A DNA stretch of 64,000 bases from Peptoniphilus harei (lineage in GTDB: Bacteria; Bacillota; Clostridia; Tissierellales; Peptoniphilaceae). The notes beneath the pieces are model-generated. The model was given only the letters and a program-made list of their open reading frames with translations, was not told where the DNA came from and ran no database searches. Below are positions 34,477 to 42,999 of the stretch, piece by piece. Positions within the stretch are counted from its first letter, which is position 1. Each line of letters opens with the position of its first letter. The position numbers and the translations under genes were made by a program. The DNA is taken from positions 434,001-498,000 of the forward strand of contig NZ_UATM01000032.1 of NCBI RefSeq assembly GCF_900454685.1, read 5' to 3'.

Positions 34477-34638
34477 AAAATAAAAATAAAAGACAGCCGT
34501 AAAAAATCCAATTGTTTGAGCGAAGCGAGTGACATGATCTAACACATTTTGCGAAGCAAATGATGTTAGTCAGTTCGCAAATTGAAGCTTGCGACAATTT
34601 GTGTTTCTTTATTCTTTAGGCTGTCTTATTTTTATTTT
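34477..34638. repeat. 162-bp palindromic element with internal hairpins (MITE-like)
   Basis: The ends AAAATAAAAATAAAAGACAG (34477 on) and their mirror (34619-34638, GGCTGTCTTATTTTTATTTT) pair over about 20 bp. Inside are three more stem-loops with GAAGC or GAA at their tips: around 34515-34535, 34537-34570 and 34573-34598. This looks like a foldback element or structured RNA; no gene inside. Confidence 0.6.
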
Positions 34639-34648
34639 GTAATCTAGG

Positions 34649-34745
34649 CCCCTGCCAGGCCGTTGGGATAGGGGGGAGGTTTTAAGAGAGGGTAAGGATC
34701 GTTCCGAGGACCCCTGCGTGCCCGAATGGGTATTACTCCCCCTCC
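34649..34745. ncRNA. GC-rich structured patch, candidate small RNA or insertion-element end
   Basis: In a very AT-rich gap this ~95 bp is GC-rich. GGGGGAG (34672-34678) pairs with CTCCCCC (34736-34742), enclosing two hairpins: AGGGT/ACCCCT with an inner GGA/TCC, and CCC gaat GGG, i.e. a three-way junction. The strand is unknown; I do not recognise an RNA family. Confidence 0.35.
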
Positions 34746-34879
34746 TAATATATAATTTATAGTTTTTAATTAAAAAGTGGATGCCACCTATAAATTTAGG
34801 CAAATATCCACTTACAAAAATTTAATTTATGTGTTTTTTTAATGAAAAAATAAAAAACTTTTTCTTAATTTTTTTTCTA

Positions 34880-34917
34880 AAAAATTTATAAACTTACTTA
34901 CAAGCATCAATAAATTT
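34880..34917. repeat. Direct-repeat copy of the 3' end of the C26 peptidase gene (left copy)
   Basis: Matches 40713-40750 at 36 of 38 positions. The minus strand still spells the final residues FIDACK and the stop. Upstream gene sequence is missing, so it is a relic. Confidence 0.85.
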
Positions 34918-35025
34918 TACTCTAAAATTTTTCATGAGAACCTTCTTTTGCCTTAAAAATAAAACTTAATTTAATGATTTTCAATGAATTTTTATTGTTT
35001 TTTAATAAAGAATTGGATAAAAATA

Positions 35026-35049
35026 AACCTCAGCTCTTACACTGAGATT
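35026..35049 (-). terminator. Probable terminator of the SLH phosphatase gene
   Basis: AACCTCAG (35026-35033) pairs with CTGAGATT (35042-35049) with one mismatch; the A-rich left flank gives a U tract on the minus strand. Confidence 0.55.
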
Positions 35050-35066
35050 TACTTTAACTTGTGATT

Positions 35067-38000
35067 TTATTTAATCATGTTTACAATCATTTGAGCGACT
35101 TCTGCCCTAGTTAAATTATCTTTAGGTCCAAAAGTTCCATCATCACGTCCAACTAATAGACCCTTTTCTGTTGCTTCTTTTACATCTTTTGATGCCCAGT
35201 CAGAAATCTTATTTTGATCCTTAAATTTAGGAGCTTCTAGATTCTTTACTTTTATATCAAATTTTTCAGCAAATAAATTTAGTATTCTCGCAATTTCTTC
35301 ACGAGTTATCTCTCTATCTCCTCCAAAAGTATTATCTTCATAGCCTGCTATAATACCATTTTCGATTGCCCAATTTACATAAGCAGATTCTTCTGAATTT
35401 GCATCAACATCTTTCAAAGACTTGCCTTTATATTCTTCCACATCAATTTTTTTGAATTTTCCCAATGCCTTTACTACAGTATATCTTGTAGCATTTTTAT
35501 TTGGTTTAAATTCATTTCCTATTAAGTCAATTAAATTATTTTCAAGTGCGTAATTTATTGAATCTTTAGCCCAATGTCCATCAATATCAGTAGCTTTTCC
35601 AGAATTTTTTGCTAAATTTTTATTTGCAATTTCCTTTCCCTTTTTTAATGCATCTTCTTTTGTGAATATACTTGATTTTGATACATAAACAGGATGAGTT
35701 TCTGTTCGATCATGATGTCTAGGGAAGAGTCTTATTGGTTCTTCTCTTGTGTCATCTTTTTCTGGTTGAGTAGGAGTTGGTTTAGTTGGTTCAACTGAAT
35801 TATCTTCTTCTGGTTCAGTTTTTTCTACTTTTTCAAATATAGCATTTATTGTTAAATCTTGGTCTAATTCGCCTACAAACTCTTTGTCCCAACCTTTAAA
35901 TTTATATCCTTCAAGTCCTTCTACTTCTGGTGCCATTTTCTCTAATTTTGTTGCATCAAAATTCATTGGAAGAACTCTTGTATTTAGAATTACACCATCT
36001 TCATTTGGTAAGAATTTTCCTTTATTTTCATCAACTTTAAAAGTAACTCTAACTTCTGATGGCTTTACTGGTGTTGGATCTTCTTTTACAATTTTAAAAC
36101 TATCTACAATAGATTTGTCGCTAGTTCTATAAGTTGTAACTTCAATTGAATTATCTGTAACTTTTACATTTGAAATATTTGGAACTTTTTCTTGGTTCTT
36201 TACTGCTGAATATTCAAACTTTTTATCTTGCATTATGTCATAAAATTTAGAACCTGATGCAGAGTTTGTTGTAACATATATAATTCCCTTTGGATTTACA
36301 TATTCATTCGGTGCTTTTCCTTCTTCTCCATTTTCCCATTCAATTATTGGTTTTGTTCCATCCATTACATGAGTTCTTGTATAAACGTGGTCGTGTCCAT
36401 TTAATACAAGATCAATTTTATTTTCTTTTAATATTGGAACAAGTGTTGATCTCATATCTGTAATATACTTATCTAATGCATGACGTGCTACTGTGTATGG
36501 AGGATGGTGAAATGTTACTACTCTCCATTTTACATTTGGATTTTCTGCAATTGCTTTTTCAATTGTAACTTTGTGTTCTCCATAATCTTTGTTATTTGAA
36601 TTTAAACAGATAAATAATGTGTTGTTGTAAACATAATAGTAATTACTTCCTGCATTTGATTTTCCTTCATTTTGTACATTTGAAACTTTGAAGTGTTCTT
36701 CGTGAGCATTTCCTCTATCATCATGATTTCCTATTATTGGTGCAAGAGTTAATCCATTGAAACCTTCTCTATTAATATATGCATCATATTCTTCTTCGTC
36801 CTTTCCAGCCTGTACTTGATCTCCAAGTGAAAGTAAGAATGATGCACTAGAATCTAATTCTGGTAAAAGATTTAGTGTTTTATCCCATCCTTCTTTACCA
36901 TTTAAAGGTCCACCTGATCCTATTTGAGGGTCTCCTGCTGCGAAGAAACTAAAATCTCCTGTTCCACCAGTTTTAAAAGTTTTAACTTCAGAAACTGCAT
37001 CTCCATTAGAGAATCTATACATATATTCAGTGTCTGGTTCTAATCCATCTAAAGTTACTTGATTACTTGAATATCCTGAAAGATTTGTTTTTTCGATAAC
37101 TGTTGCATCAAGAACTTTTGCATCTTTAAAATCTTTTTCTGCATTTAGTTTTGCAAACTCAAATTTTCCTTTTTCTTTTGTATTGGCATACCATGTGAAG
37201 TTTCTTTCTGTGCCATCTTTTCCTATAGTCAATATGGCATTTGTTTGAATACTTCCTGCTTCTGGTTCAGTTTTTTCTACTTTTTCAAATATAGCATTAA
37301 TTATTAAATCTTGGTCTAATTCGCCTACAAACTCTTTGTCCCAACCTTTAAATTCATATCCATCAAGTCCTTCTACTTCTGGTGCCATTTTTTCTAATTT
37401 TGTTGCATCAAAATTCATTGGAAGAACTCTTGTATTTAGAATTACGCCATCTTCATTTGGTACGAATTTCCCTTTGTTTTCATCAACTTTAAAAGTAACT
37501 CTAACTTCTGATGGCTTTACTGGTGTTGGATCTCCTTTTATAATTTTAAAGCTATCTACAACTGAACTATCATTAGTTCTATAAGTTGTTACTTCAATAG
37601 AATTATCTGTGATTTTTAGGTTTGAAATATTTGGAACATATTCTTGATTTTTAAATGCTGAAAATTCAAAGTTTTGATTCTTCATTATATCGTAATGTTT
37701 GGAGCCTGATGCCGAGTTTGTTGTTACATATATAATTCCCTTTGGATTTACATATTCATTTGGTGCTTTCCCTTCTTCTCCATTTTCCCATTCAATTATT
37801 GGTTTTGTTCCATCCATTACATGAGTTCTTGTATAAACGTGGTCGTGTCCATTTAGTACAAGGTCAATTTTATTTTCTTTTAATATTGGAACAAGTGTTG
37901 ATCTCATATTACTAATATATCCATCTAATGCATGAGAGGCTACTGTATATGGAGGGTGGTGGAATGCCACTACTTTCCATTTTACATTTGGATTTTCTGC

Positions 38001-38966
38001 GATTGCTTTTTTTATTGTCGATTTATGCTCAGCATAATTTCTATTATTTGAGTTTAAGCAAATAAATAAAGTATTATTATAAACATAGTAGTAATTGCTT
38101 CCTGCTGTTGTTTTACCTTCTTCTTGAACATTTGAAAGTTTAAAATGTTCTGTGTAAGCATGATTTCCTGAATCATGGTTTCCTATTATTGGTGCAAGAG
38201 TTAATCCATTGAATCCATCTCTATTAATGTAAGCATCATATTGTCTTTCATTGTCTGAAATATTTACTTGATCTCCAAGTGAGAGTAAGAATGATGCACT
38301 AGGATCTAATTCTGGTAAAAGCTTTAGTGTTTTGTCCCAACCTTTTTCATCTTCGTCTTCAAAACCAGCCCCTATTTGAGGGTCTCCTGCTGCAAAGAAA
38401 CTAAAATCTCCTGTTCCACCAGTTTTAAAAGTTTTAACTTCAGAAACTGTATCTCCATTAGAGAATCTATACATATATTCAGTGTCTGGTTCTAATCCAT
38501 CTAAAGTTACTTGATTACTTGAGAAACCGTCCTTATTTGTTTCTTTAACTGTTGCATCAAGAACTGTTGCATCTTTAAAATCTTTTTCTGCATTTAGTTT
38601 TGCAAACTCAAACTTTCCTTTTTCTTTTGTATTGGCATACCATGTGAAGTTTCTTTCTGTGCCATCTTTTCCTATAGTCAATATATCATTTGTCAATTTA
38701 ACTTCTTCATCTGTAGAAGATGTTCCATTGTCCATATCTGGTGTCACTTCATCTGATGCATTATTAACTTCTTTAGGTGTCACTTCATTTGATGCATCAT
38801 TAACTTCTTCTTTTGGTGTTCCTTCATTTGATTGAGCATCATCTTCTGCTGCTTCTACTACATTTGTACTAAATCTAATTTCATTACCTTCAAATCCCAA
38901 TCCTAATGGTGAAAATACTGAAACTAACATTAGTATAGCTAAAAATAAACTGAATCTCCTTTTCAT
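35067..38966 (-). CDS. SLH-anchored surface protein with two tandem purple-acid-phosphatase-like modules
   Basis: A 1299-residue surface protein. A signal peptide (1-39) leads to a Thr/Glu/Asn-rich linker (40-90). Two nearly identical modules follow (about 95-570 and 578-1053), each with a fibronectin-like PAP N-domain (RNFTWYANT to TEYMYRFSNGD), a calcineurin-like phosphoesterase and an InlB/Flg_new-type repeat (FKGWDKEF). In module 1 the metal ligands are D195 (AAGDPQ), D232 (LGDQ), N263-H264 (GNHD), H337 (FHHPPY), and H374/H376 (GHDH); module 2 keeps all of them. A Pro/Thr linker and three SLH repeats (about 1125-1299, KDSINYALENNLI, EESAYVNWAIENGII, and EATEKGLL) bind secondary wall polymers. 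SD GAGGAGG. Predicted phosphoesterase on the cell surface. Confidence 0.93.
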   Translation of the reverse strand: MKRRFSLFLAILMLVSVFSPLGLGFEGNEIRFSTNVVEAAEDDAQSNEGTPKEEVNDASNEVTPKEVNNASDEVTPDMDNGTSSTDEEVKLTNDILTIGKDGTERNFTWYANTKEKGKFEFAKLNAEKDFKDATVLDATVKETNKDGFSSNQVTLDGLEPDTEYMYRFSNGDTVSEVKTFKTGGTGDFSFFAAGDPQIGAGFEDEDEKGWDKTLKLLPELDPSASFLLSLGDQVNISDNERQYDAYINRDGFNGLTLAPIIGNHDSGNHAYTEHFKLSNVQEEGKTTAGSNYYYVYNNTLFICLNSNNRNYAEHKSTIKKAIAENPNVKWKVVAFHHPPYTVASHALDGYISNMRSTLVPILKENKIDLVLNGHDHVYTRTHVMDGTKPIIEWENGEEGKAPNEYVNPKGIIYVTTNSASGSKHYDIMKNQNFEFSAFKNQEYVPNISNLKITDNSIEVTTYRTNDSSVVDSFKIIKGDPTPVKPSEVRVTFKVDENKGKFVPNEDGVILNTRVLPMNFDATKLEKMAPEVEGLDGYEFKGWDKEFVGELDQDLIINAIFEKVEKTEPEAGSIQTNAILTIGKDGTERNFTWYANTKEKGKFEFAKLNAEKDFKDAKVLDATVIEKTNLSGYSSNQVTLDGLEPDTEYMYRFSNGDAVSEVKTFKTGGTGDFSFFAAGDPQIGSGGPLNGKEGWDKTLNLLPELDSSASFLLSLGDQVQAGKDEEEYDAYINREGFNGLTLAPIIGNHDDRGNAHEEHFKVSNVQNEGKSNAGSNYYYVYNNTLFICLNSNNKDYGEHKVTIEKAIAENPNVKWRVVTFHHPPYTVARHALDKYITDMRSTLVPILKENKIDLVLNGHDHVYTRTHVMDGTKPIIEWENGEEGKAPNEYVNPKGIIYVTTNSASGSKFYDIMQDKKFEYSAVKNQEKVPNISNVKVTDNSIEVTTYRTSDKSIVDSFKIVKEDPTPVKPSEVRVTFKVDENKGKFLPNEDGVILNTRVLPMNFDATKLEKMAPEVEGLEGYKFKGWDKEFVGELDQDLTINAIFEKVEKTEPEEDNSVEPTKPTPTQPEKDDTREEPIRLFPRHHDRTETHPVYVSKSSIFTKEDALKKGKEIANKNLAKNSGKATDIDGHWAKDSINYALENNLIDLIGNEFKPNKNATRYTVVKALGKFKKIDVEEYKGKSLKDVDANSEESAYVNWAIENGIIAGYEDNTFGGDREITREEIARILNLFAEKFDIKVKNLEAPKFKDQNKISDWASKDVKEATEKGLLVGRDDGTFGPKDNLTRAEVAQMIVNMIK
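35808..37235 (-). repeat. Intragenic tandem duplication, copy 2 of the phosphatase module
   Basis: Codes residues 578-1053; carries the same catalytic motifs as copy 1. Confidence 0.85.
37260..38684 (-). repeat. Intragenic tandem duplication, copy 1 of the phosphatase module
   Basis: Codes residues 95-569. DNA matches copy 2 at an offset of 1449-1452 bp; the one-codon difference lies in the short stretch after KDATVLDATV. Confidence 0.85.
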
Positions 38967-39058
38967 TATATACCTCCTCTTCAGTTAGAATTATTATTTC
39001 ACAATATTGTAAAGTCAAAGAATATAATCTGTAATGTTTTTTTAAAGATTTTGTAAAT

Positions 39059-40198
39059 TTATCTTCTTTTTAATTTAATTTTTTCTTTTTTATAGATTAC
39101 TCCTGATAGATAAGCACTAACTGGAACCATTATAATTACTACTGCTGTACCTATGAGCGAATTGACAAGTTCAACAGCAAAAAAATCTGAACTAACTAAT
39201 TGATTAAAATCAACTCCATAGGATATTAAAACTAAAACTGTAGCTATGGAGCTTCCCAAAAATGCAAATACCAAAGTATCGACCATAGTACCTATAATAT
39301 CCTTTCCTATTATCATCCCAGATTTAAAAAGTTCTATTTTTGTTATTTTAGGATTTTTTACATATATCTCATGAAGTGCAGAAGATATTGAAACGGAAAC
39401 ATCCTTACAAGCTCCATAGGCTGCTATGGCAACACCTGCAAACATAAGAGGATATATTTGTAATCCTGTTTTTGAATTTATAAGTAAGAGTCCTTCTACA
39501 TCAGCTAAATTATATCCACTTAAGTGTGTGAAATAAGATGAAATATAAAAACATATTGCAGCAGATATAAATCCAACTGACACACTTATTAAGTTTACAA
39601 GTCCAATTAATGTGTAACCTTGAAGTATTACAACCGAATAAATACTTCCCAAGACACAGGTTAATATTGTAACCCATACTGGCGAATGTCCCAAATATAT
39701 TAGAGGGATCATAAAACAAAACATTAAATATAAACTTATAAAAAGTGATGCCGCAGATTTTATCCCCTTTGACTTTCCAATTGCATATAACATTATTAAA
39801 AATAAAATTAACATAATAGCTATTGAGGCAGATCTGTCGTAATTATATATTGTATAATATGGCTCAATCCCCTTTGGTTCGTCCACATAAACTATTACCT
39901 TAGAACCTTCCTTTAAGTACACAGAATGTTCCGAAAATAAATTATTTTCTATAGTTATTGGTTTATCAAACCTTTTATTTTTCATTTCAACCAAAACTTT
40001 TTGGGATCCAGTCTTTAAATTTGGATAACTCTCAACTGTATCTTCATCTAAAACTTTTATAACCTTACCCTTCTCATAAGAAACTGCGTTTTGAACGATA
40101 ACTGTATCTCCAAAGTCTACATCTTTCCAAAAAATAAAAATTAAAATTAAAATTAAAACTAACGTCCCGTTACAAATATATTTTATTTTTTTACTCAT
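39059..40198 (-). CDS. YibE/F family membrane protein
   Basis: A 379-residue membrane protein with one N-terminal helix, a soluble domain (about 30-115) with VLVEMKNKRF and SVYLKEGSKV, then eight or so helices. Segments such as LLINSKTGLQIYPLMFAGVAIAAYG and GACKDVSVSISSALHEI are characteristic of YibE/F. Function unknown, possibly an efflux or transport-related protein. It lies about 90 bp upstream of the SLH phosphatase on the same strand and inside the repeat-bounded segment. Confidence 0.9.
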   Translation of the reverse strand: MSKKIKYICNGTLVLILILIFIFWKDVDFGDTVIVQNAVSYEKGKVIKVLDEDTVESYPNLKTGSQKVLVEMKNKRFDKPITIENNLFSEHSVYLKEGSKVIVYVDEPKGIEPYYTIYNYDRSASIAIMLILFLIMLYAIGKSKGIKSAASLFISLYLMFCFMIPLIYLGHSPVWVTILTCVLGSIYSVVILQGYTLIGLVNLISVSVGFISAAICFYISSYFTHLSGYNLADVEGLLLINSKTGLQIYPLMFAGVAIAAYGACKDVSVSISSALHEIYVKNPKITKIELFKSGMIIGKDIIGTMVDTLVFAFLGSSIATVLVLISYGVDFNQLVSSDFFAVELVNSLIGTAVVIIMVPVSAYLSGVIYKKEKIKLKRR

Positions 40199-40303
40199 CT
40201 TTTCACTCCTTCTGCAAAATTATTGCATTCAAAAGTAAATTTTATATATATTTAATGTAAAATAAAATTTATTATCCCATTACTTTTATAAAAAGGCTCT
40301 ATG

Positions 40304-40350
40304 TCAAATATTGGTGAGACTCTTTAATTCGAGTCTCTCTTTTCATTTGA
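40304..40350. repeat. Nested inverted repeat
   Basis: TCAAAT pairs with ATTTGA outside, GAGACTC (40316-40322) with GAGTCTC (40331-40337) inside. It could be a terminator or an old insertion-element end. Confidence 0.5.
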
Positions 40351-40448
40351 TAAGTTATAAAATTAAATGTGACACAAATAAAAAATAAAAACTCATACTA
40401 ACTTCGTGTAAAATGTTAATAACTACAAAAACACACACGGAGGTTACT

Positions 40449-40508
40449 ATGAGCTATAAACGTCTTACACTAAACAAAAGAAATAAGATAGAGGTATTAA
40501 ATAAATAA
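40449..40508 (+). pseudogene. Relic of an IS30-family transposase start
   Basis: An ATG with GGAGG upstream opens MSYKRLTLNKRNKIEVLNK and then stops at 40506-40508. The peptide resembles the N-terminus of IS30-type transposases (YKHLTxxERxKIExL). The rest of the gene is missing; flanking sequence ACACGGAGGTT and AACCTCC form an imperfect inverted pair. Confidence 0.45.
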
Positions 40509-40640
40509 AAAACCTCCTGTTATTTTTGTGTTCTGGTAAACCACAATTTATTTCAACATGGAGGTATTTTTTTATTAGTTTTTCATCGCTAAAGCTAAAT
40601 TGAACCCCTGGTCTAACCAGGGATATTCTAATTACAAAAA

Positions 40641-40666
40641 GACGAGGATTTTTATGTTTCCTCGTC
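40641..40666. terminator. Terminator-like hairpin
   Basis: GACGAGGA (40641-40648) pairs perfectly with TCCTCGTC (40659-40666), flanked by A and T runs, so it can work in both directions. It may end the leftward C26 transcript. Confidence 0.8.
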
Positions 40667-40712
40667 TTTTTTCTATTATAGGGGTCTTTTGCAACAACCC
40701 CTTAATTTTCTC

Positions 40713-40750
40713 AAAAATTTATAAACTTACTTGCAAGCGTCAATAAATTT
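40713..40750. repeat. 3' end of the C26 peptidase gene (right copy of the 38-bp repeat)
   Basis: Contains the last 24 nt of the C26 gene and 14 nt downstream. The other copy is at 34880-34917, in the same orientation. Confidence 0.85.
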
Positions 40751-41461
40751 TTCAAAAATCATATTCATTTCCTTGTCGTCGTACATCATTTCTGGGTGCC
40801 ATTGAACTGCAAGGGCAAATTTTTTGTCATCTAAGTAAACTGCTTCTACTAGTCCTTCTTCTGATAGAGCAGCTTTCTTTAATCCCTTTCCCAATTCATT
40901 TATTCCTTGGTGGTGGTAGGAGTTTGTCCAGATTTCTTCTCTTTTAAAGATGTCAAAAAGTGGAGTGTCTTCTAGGACCTTTAGCTCGTGTGATGGTTCG
41001 TTTCTTAAAGAGTTACTCATAGAGTGAGCTGGGAAACCTGCTGATGGCAAATCTTGGTGGATAGATCCTCCAAGTGTTACGTTTAAGATTTGAAGTCCCC
41101 TACATATCCCCAAGAAAGGGATGTCCTTTTCAAGGGCGTATTCTGTCATGAAGATTTCTTCGTGGTCTCTTAAGTTGTCGAACTTACCAGCCTTGCCAGA
41201 GTTTCTCTCGTTGTAAGTCCTTGGGTTTACGTCGTGACCGCCTGATAAGAGAAGTCCGTCAATCTTGTCTAGAACTGTCCTCATGTCTTCAATAGTTTTG
41301 ATGTTTGGAATTAAAATTGGAATTCCACCATTTCTTTCAACTGCCCTAATATAATCTGCTGCTATTAGTTGCCAGTCTTGGCCTTCTACTCCAATTTGTC
41401 CAACGTCATTTTGAGAAATATCCCTAAGTGAGTTAACAGAAATTCCTATAATTGGTTTCAT
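40727..41461 (-). CDS. Peptidase C26 / gamma-glutamyl-gamma-aminobutyrate hydrolase-like protein
   Basis: A 244-residue class I glutamine-amidotransferase-like enzyme. The start is the ATG at 41461 after GGGAGG at 6-7 nt. LLSGGHDVNP, the nucleophile GICRGLQILNV and the histidine motif QWHPE form the catalytic core typical of the PuuD/peptidase C26 group. It hydrolyses gamma-glutamyl amides. Its last 24 nt and downstream flank are repeated at 34880-34917. Divergent from MATE. Confidence 0.92.
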   Translation of the reverse strand: MKPIIGISVNSLRDISQNDVGQIGVEGQDWQLIAADYIRAVERNGGIPILIPNIKTIEDMRTVLDKIDGLLLSGGHDVNPRTYNERNSGKAGKFDNLRDHEEIFMTEYALEKDIPFLGICRGLQILNVTLGGSIHQDLPSAGFPAHSMSNSLRNEPSHELKVLEDTPLFDIFKREEIWTNSYHHQGINELGKGLKKAALSEEGLVEAVYLDDKKFALAVQWHPEMMYDDKEMNMIFEKFIDACK

Positions 41462-41542
41462 AATCTTCCTCCCTTTTTTTATTAAACTCATTATAACAAA
41501 GACTTATAAAAATTGTAATAGAATATGTTATTGACTAGCTTA

Positions 41543-41571
41543 TTGCCTAAAAAAATTAATTAATATATAAT
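41543..41571 (+). promoter_or_regulatory. Candidate promoter of the MATE gene
   Basis: TTGCCT (41543-41548), 17-nt spacer, TATAAT (41566-41571); ATG follows at 41592. Confidence 0.6.
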
Positions 41572-41591
41572 TACTAGATTAGAGGTGTTTT

Positions 41592-42920
41592 ATGAGTTTA
41601 AATAAACAATTTTTTAAGTTTGTAATCCCATCTATTATTGCAATGTGGGTTTTTTCTATATACACAATTGTTGACGGCTTCTTCGTTGCAAACTTTGCCG
41701 GCGAGCTAGAGCTATCGGCTGTAACAATAGTTGTGCCTTATGTGAACTTCTTGTTTGCAATTGCAATTATAACTGGTGTCGGATCACAAACAATTATAGG
41801 AATAGAACTAGGTAAGGGAAACAAGGATGAGGCCAACAAGGTCTTTACCTTTATAATTTTATTTATCCTGGCCTTTTCTGTATTGCTTGCCCTTATTGCA
41901 ATAATTTTTATGGATCAAATAATAGGATTTTTGGGAGCAGACTCAACTCTATTCCACCTATCTCACGACTATCTGTCTGTAATTGTCTTCTTCTCGCCCT
42001 TCTACATCATTGCCTATGCCTTTGAGGTCTTGGTAAAGGTAGACGGCTTTCCTAGGACTGCAATTATTGGTGCAGTTTCTGCTTGTGTAACTAATATAAT
42101 CTTAGACTACATCTTAATCCACAAGTTTCAAATGGGAGTAAGAGGAGCTGCCCTTGCAACGGGCATTGCACAATTTTTGTCTTGCCTCATATTTTTTATT
42201 CACTTTAGGGCCGCCAAGGGTTACCTTCGCTTTGTAAAAATTAAGATGAGTGCTAAAGAAGTCTTTCATTATTTAAAAAAGACTGTTGTCTATGGTTTTG
42301 GAGAGTTTATCTCTGAACTAAACACTGCAACCTTTGTCTTTATCTTTAACTTATTTATAATAAAGTATCTTTCACCAGAATATCTTTCTGCCTACGCAGT
42401 TATAAATTACATGTCACTCTTTGCCAACTCCACCTTCCAAGGAGTTTGCCACGGGACTCTGCCCCTACTTTCCTACTACCATGGTTCCAAGGAAAGAGAC
42501 AAGTCCATAAAGATTATAAGGATGAGTTTTGTCTTTGTCTTTATAATTTCTGTGATTATGTATGCCATCGCCTACTTTGGTGCAGAAACTCAGTTCAATA
42601 TGTTCTTGGAGAACAAAAGTATGATTTCATCTTCCATTAGGCCAATGAGGATTTACGCCCTTATGTTTTTATTTGCAGGTCACAATTTATTTATTGCATC
42701 CCTCTCATCTGCCATTGGAGACCCAAAGTATTCCATCATAATAAATATTTTAAGAGGATCAGTTTCACTTTTCCTTTCAATTTATCTAATGGTTCACTTA
42801 TTTGGAGTGAGATACCTCTTCTTCGGAGCAGTTGTATCAGAACTAATAGTATTTGCTATTGCCCTTTATTCACTAAGAAAGATGCTAAATAAGTCTGCCC
42901 TAAGAATTAAAAAAGCATGA
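41592..42920 (+). CDS. MATE family efflux transporter
   Basis: A 442-residue membrane protein with 12 segments. The opening PSIIAMWVFSIYTIVDGFFV and GVGSQTIIGIELGKGNKDEAN are typical of the MATE/NorM-DinF superfamily. It exports organic cations or drugs against sodium or protons. RBS AGAGGTG is moderate. Single gene, terminator at 42949. Confidence 0.93.
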   Translation: MSLNKQFFKFVIPSIIAMWVFSIYTIVDGFFVANFAGELELSAVTIVVPYVNFLFAIAIITGVGSQTIIGIELGKGNKDEANKVFTFIILFILAFSVLLALIAIIFMDQIIGFLGADSTLFHLSHDYLSVIVFFSPFYIIAYAFEVLVKVDGFPRTAIIGAVSACVTNIILDYILIHKFQMGVRGAALATGIAQFLSCLIFFIHFRAAKGYLRFVKIKMSAKEVFHYLKKTVVYGFGEFISELNTATFVFIFNLFIIKYLSPEYLSAYAVINYMSLFANSTFQGVCHGTLPLLSYYHGSKERDKSIKIIRMSFVFVFIISVIMYAIAYFGAETQFNMFLENKSMISSSIRPMRIYALMFLFAGHNLFIASLSSAIGDPKYSIIINILRGSVSLFLSIYLMVHLFGVRYLFFGAVVSELIVFAIALYSLRKMLNKSALRIKKA

Positions 42921-42948
42921 GATTATAAAAATTTAAGACATTAAAAAA

Positions 42949-42966
42949 GGAAGTCGCGTGACTTCC
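42949..42966. terminator. Terminator between MATE and DegV
   Basis: GGAAGTC (42949-42955) pairs with GACTTCC (42960-42966), with A and T runs on both sides, so it serves both convergent genes. Confidence 0.9.
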
Positions 42967-42999
42967 TAATTTTTTGTGTATTTTTAATTTTAAAATCAA

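Larger units (their letters stand above)
34354..35066. other. 713-bp gene-free region with stacked structured elements
   Basis: It contains a palindromic multi-hairpin element (34477-34638), a GC-rich structured patch (34649-34745), a hairpin with AAGTGGAT/ATCCACTT (34775-34813), a 38-bp copy of the 3' end of the peptidase C26 gene (34880-34917), and the leftward terminator of the SLH gene. A 64-codon leftward frame across the GC-rich patch is probably not a gene. Confidence 0.6.
40199..40726. other. Gene-free region with insertion-sequence debris
   Basis: Contains a nested palindrome (40304-40350), a relic of an IS30-type transposase start (40449-40508), a perfect 7-bp stem (40606-40622) and a bidirectional-looking terminator (40641-40666). 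No intact gene. Confidence 0.6.

Noticed and set aside
34609..34803. A leftward 64-codon frame over the GC-rich patch
   Set aside because: It spans inverted repeats, has no clear SD, its composition follows the structure rather than codons, and both ends lie in palindromic DNA.
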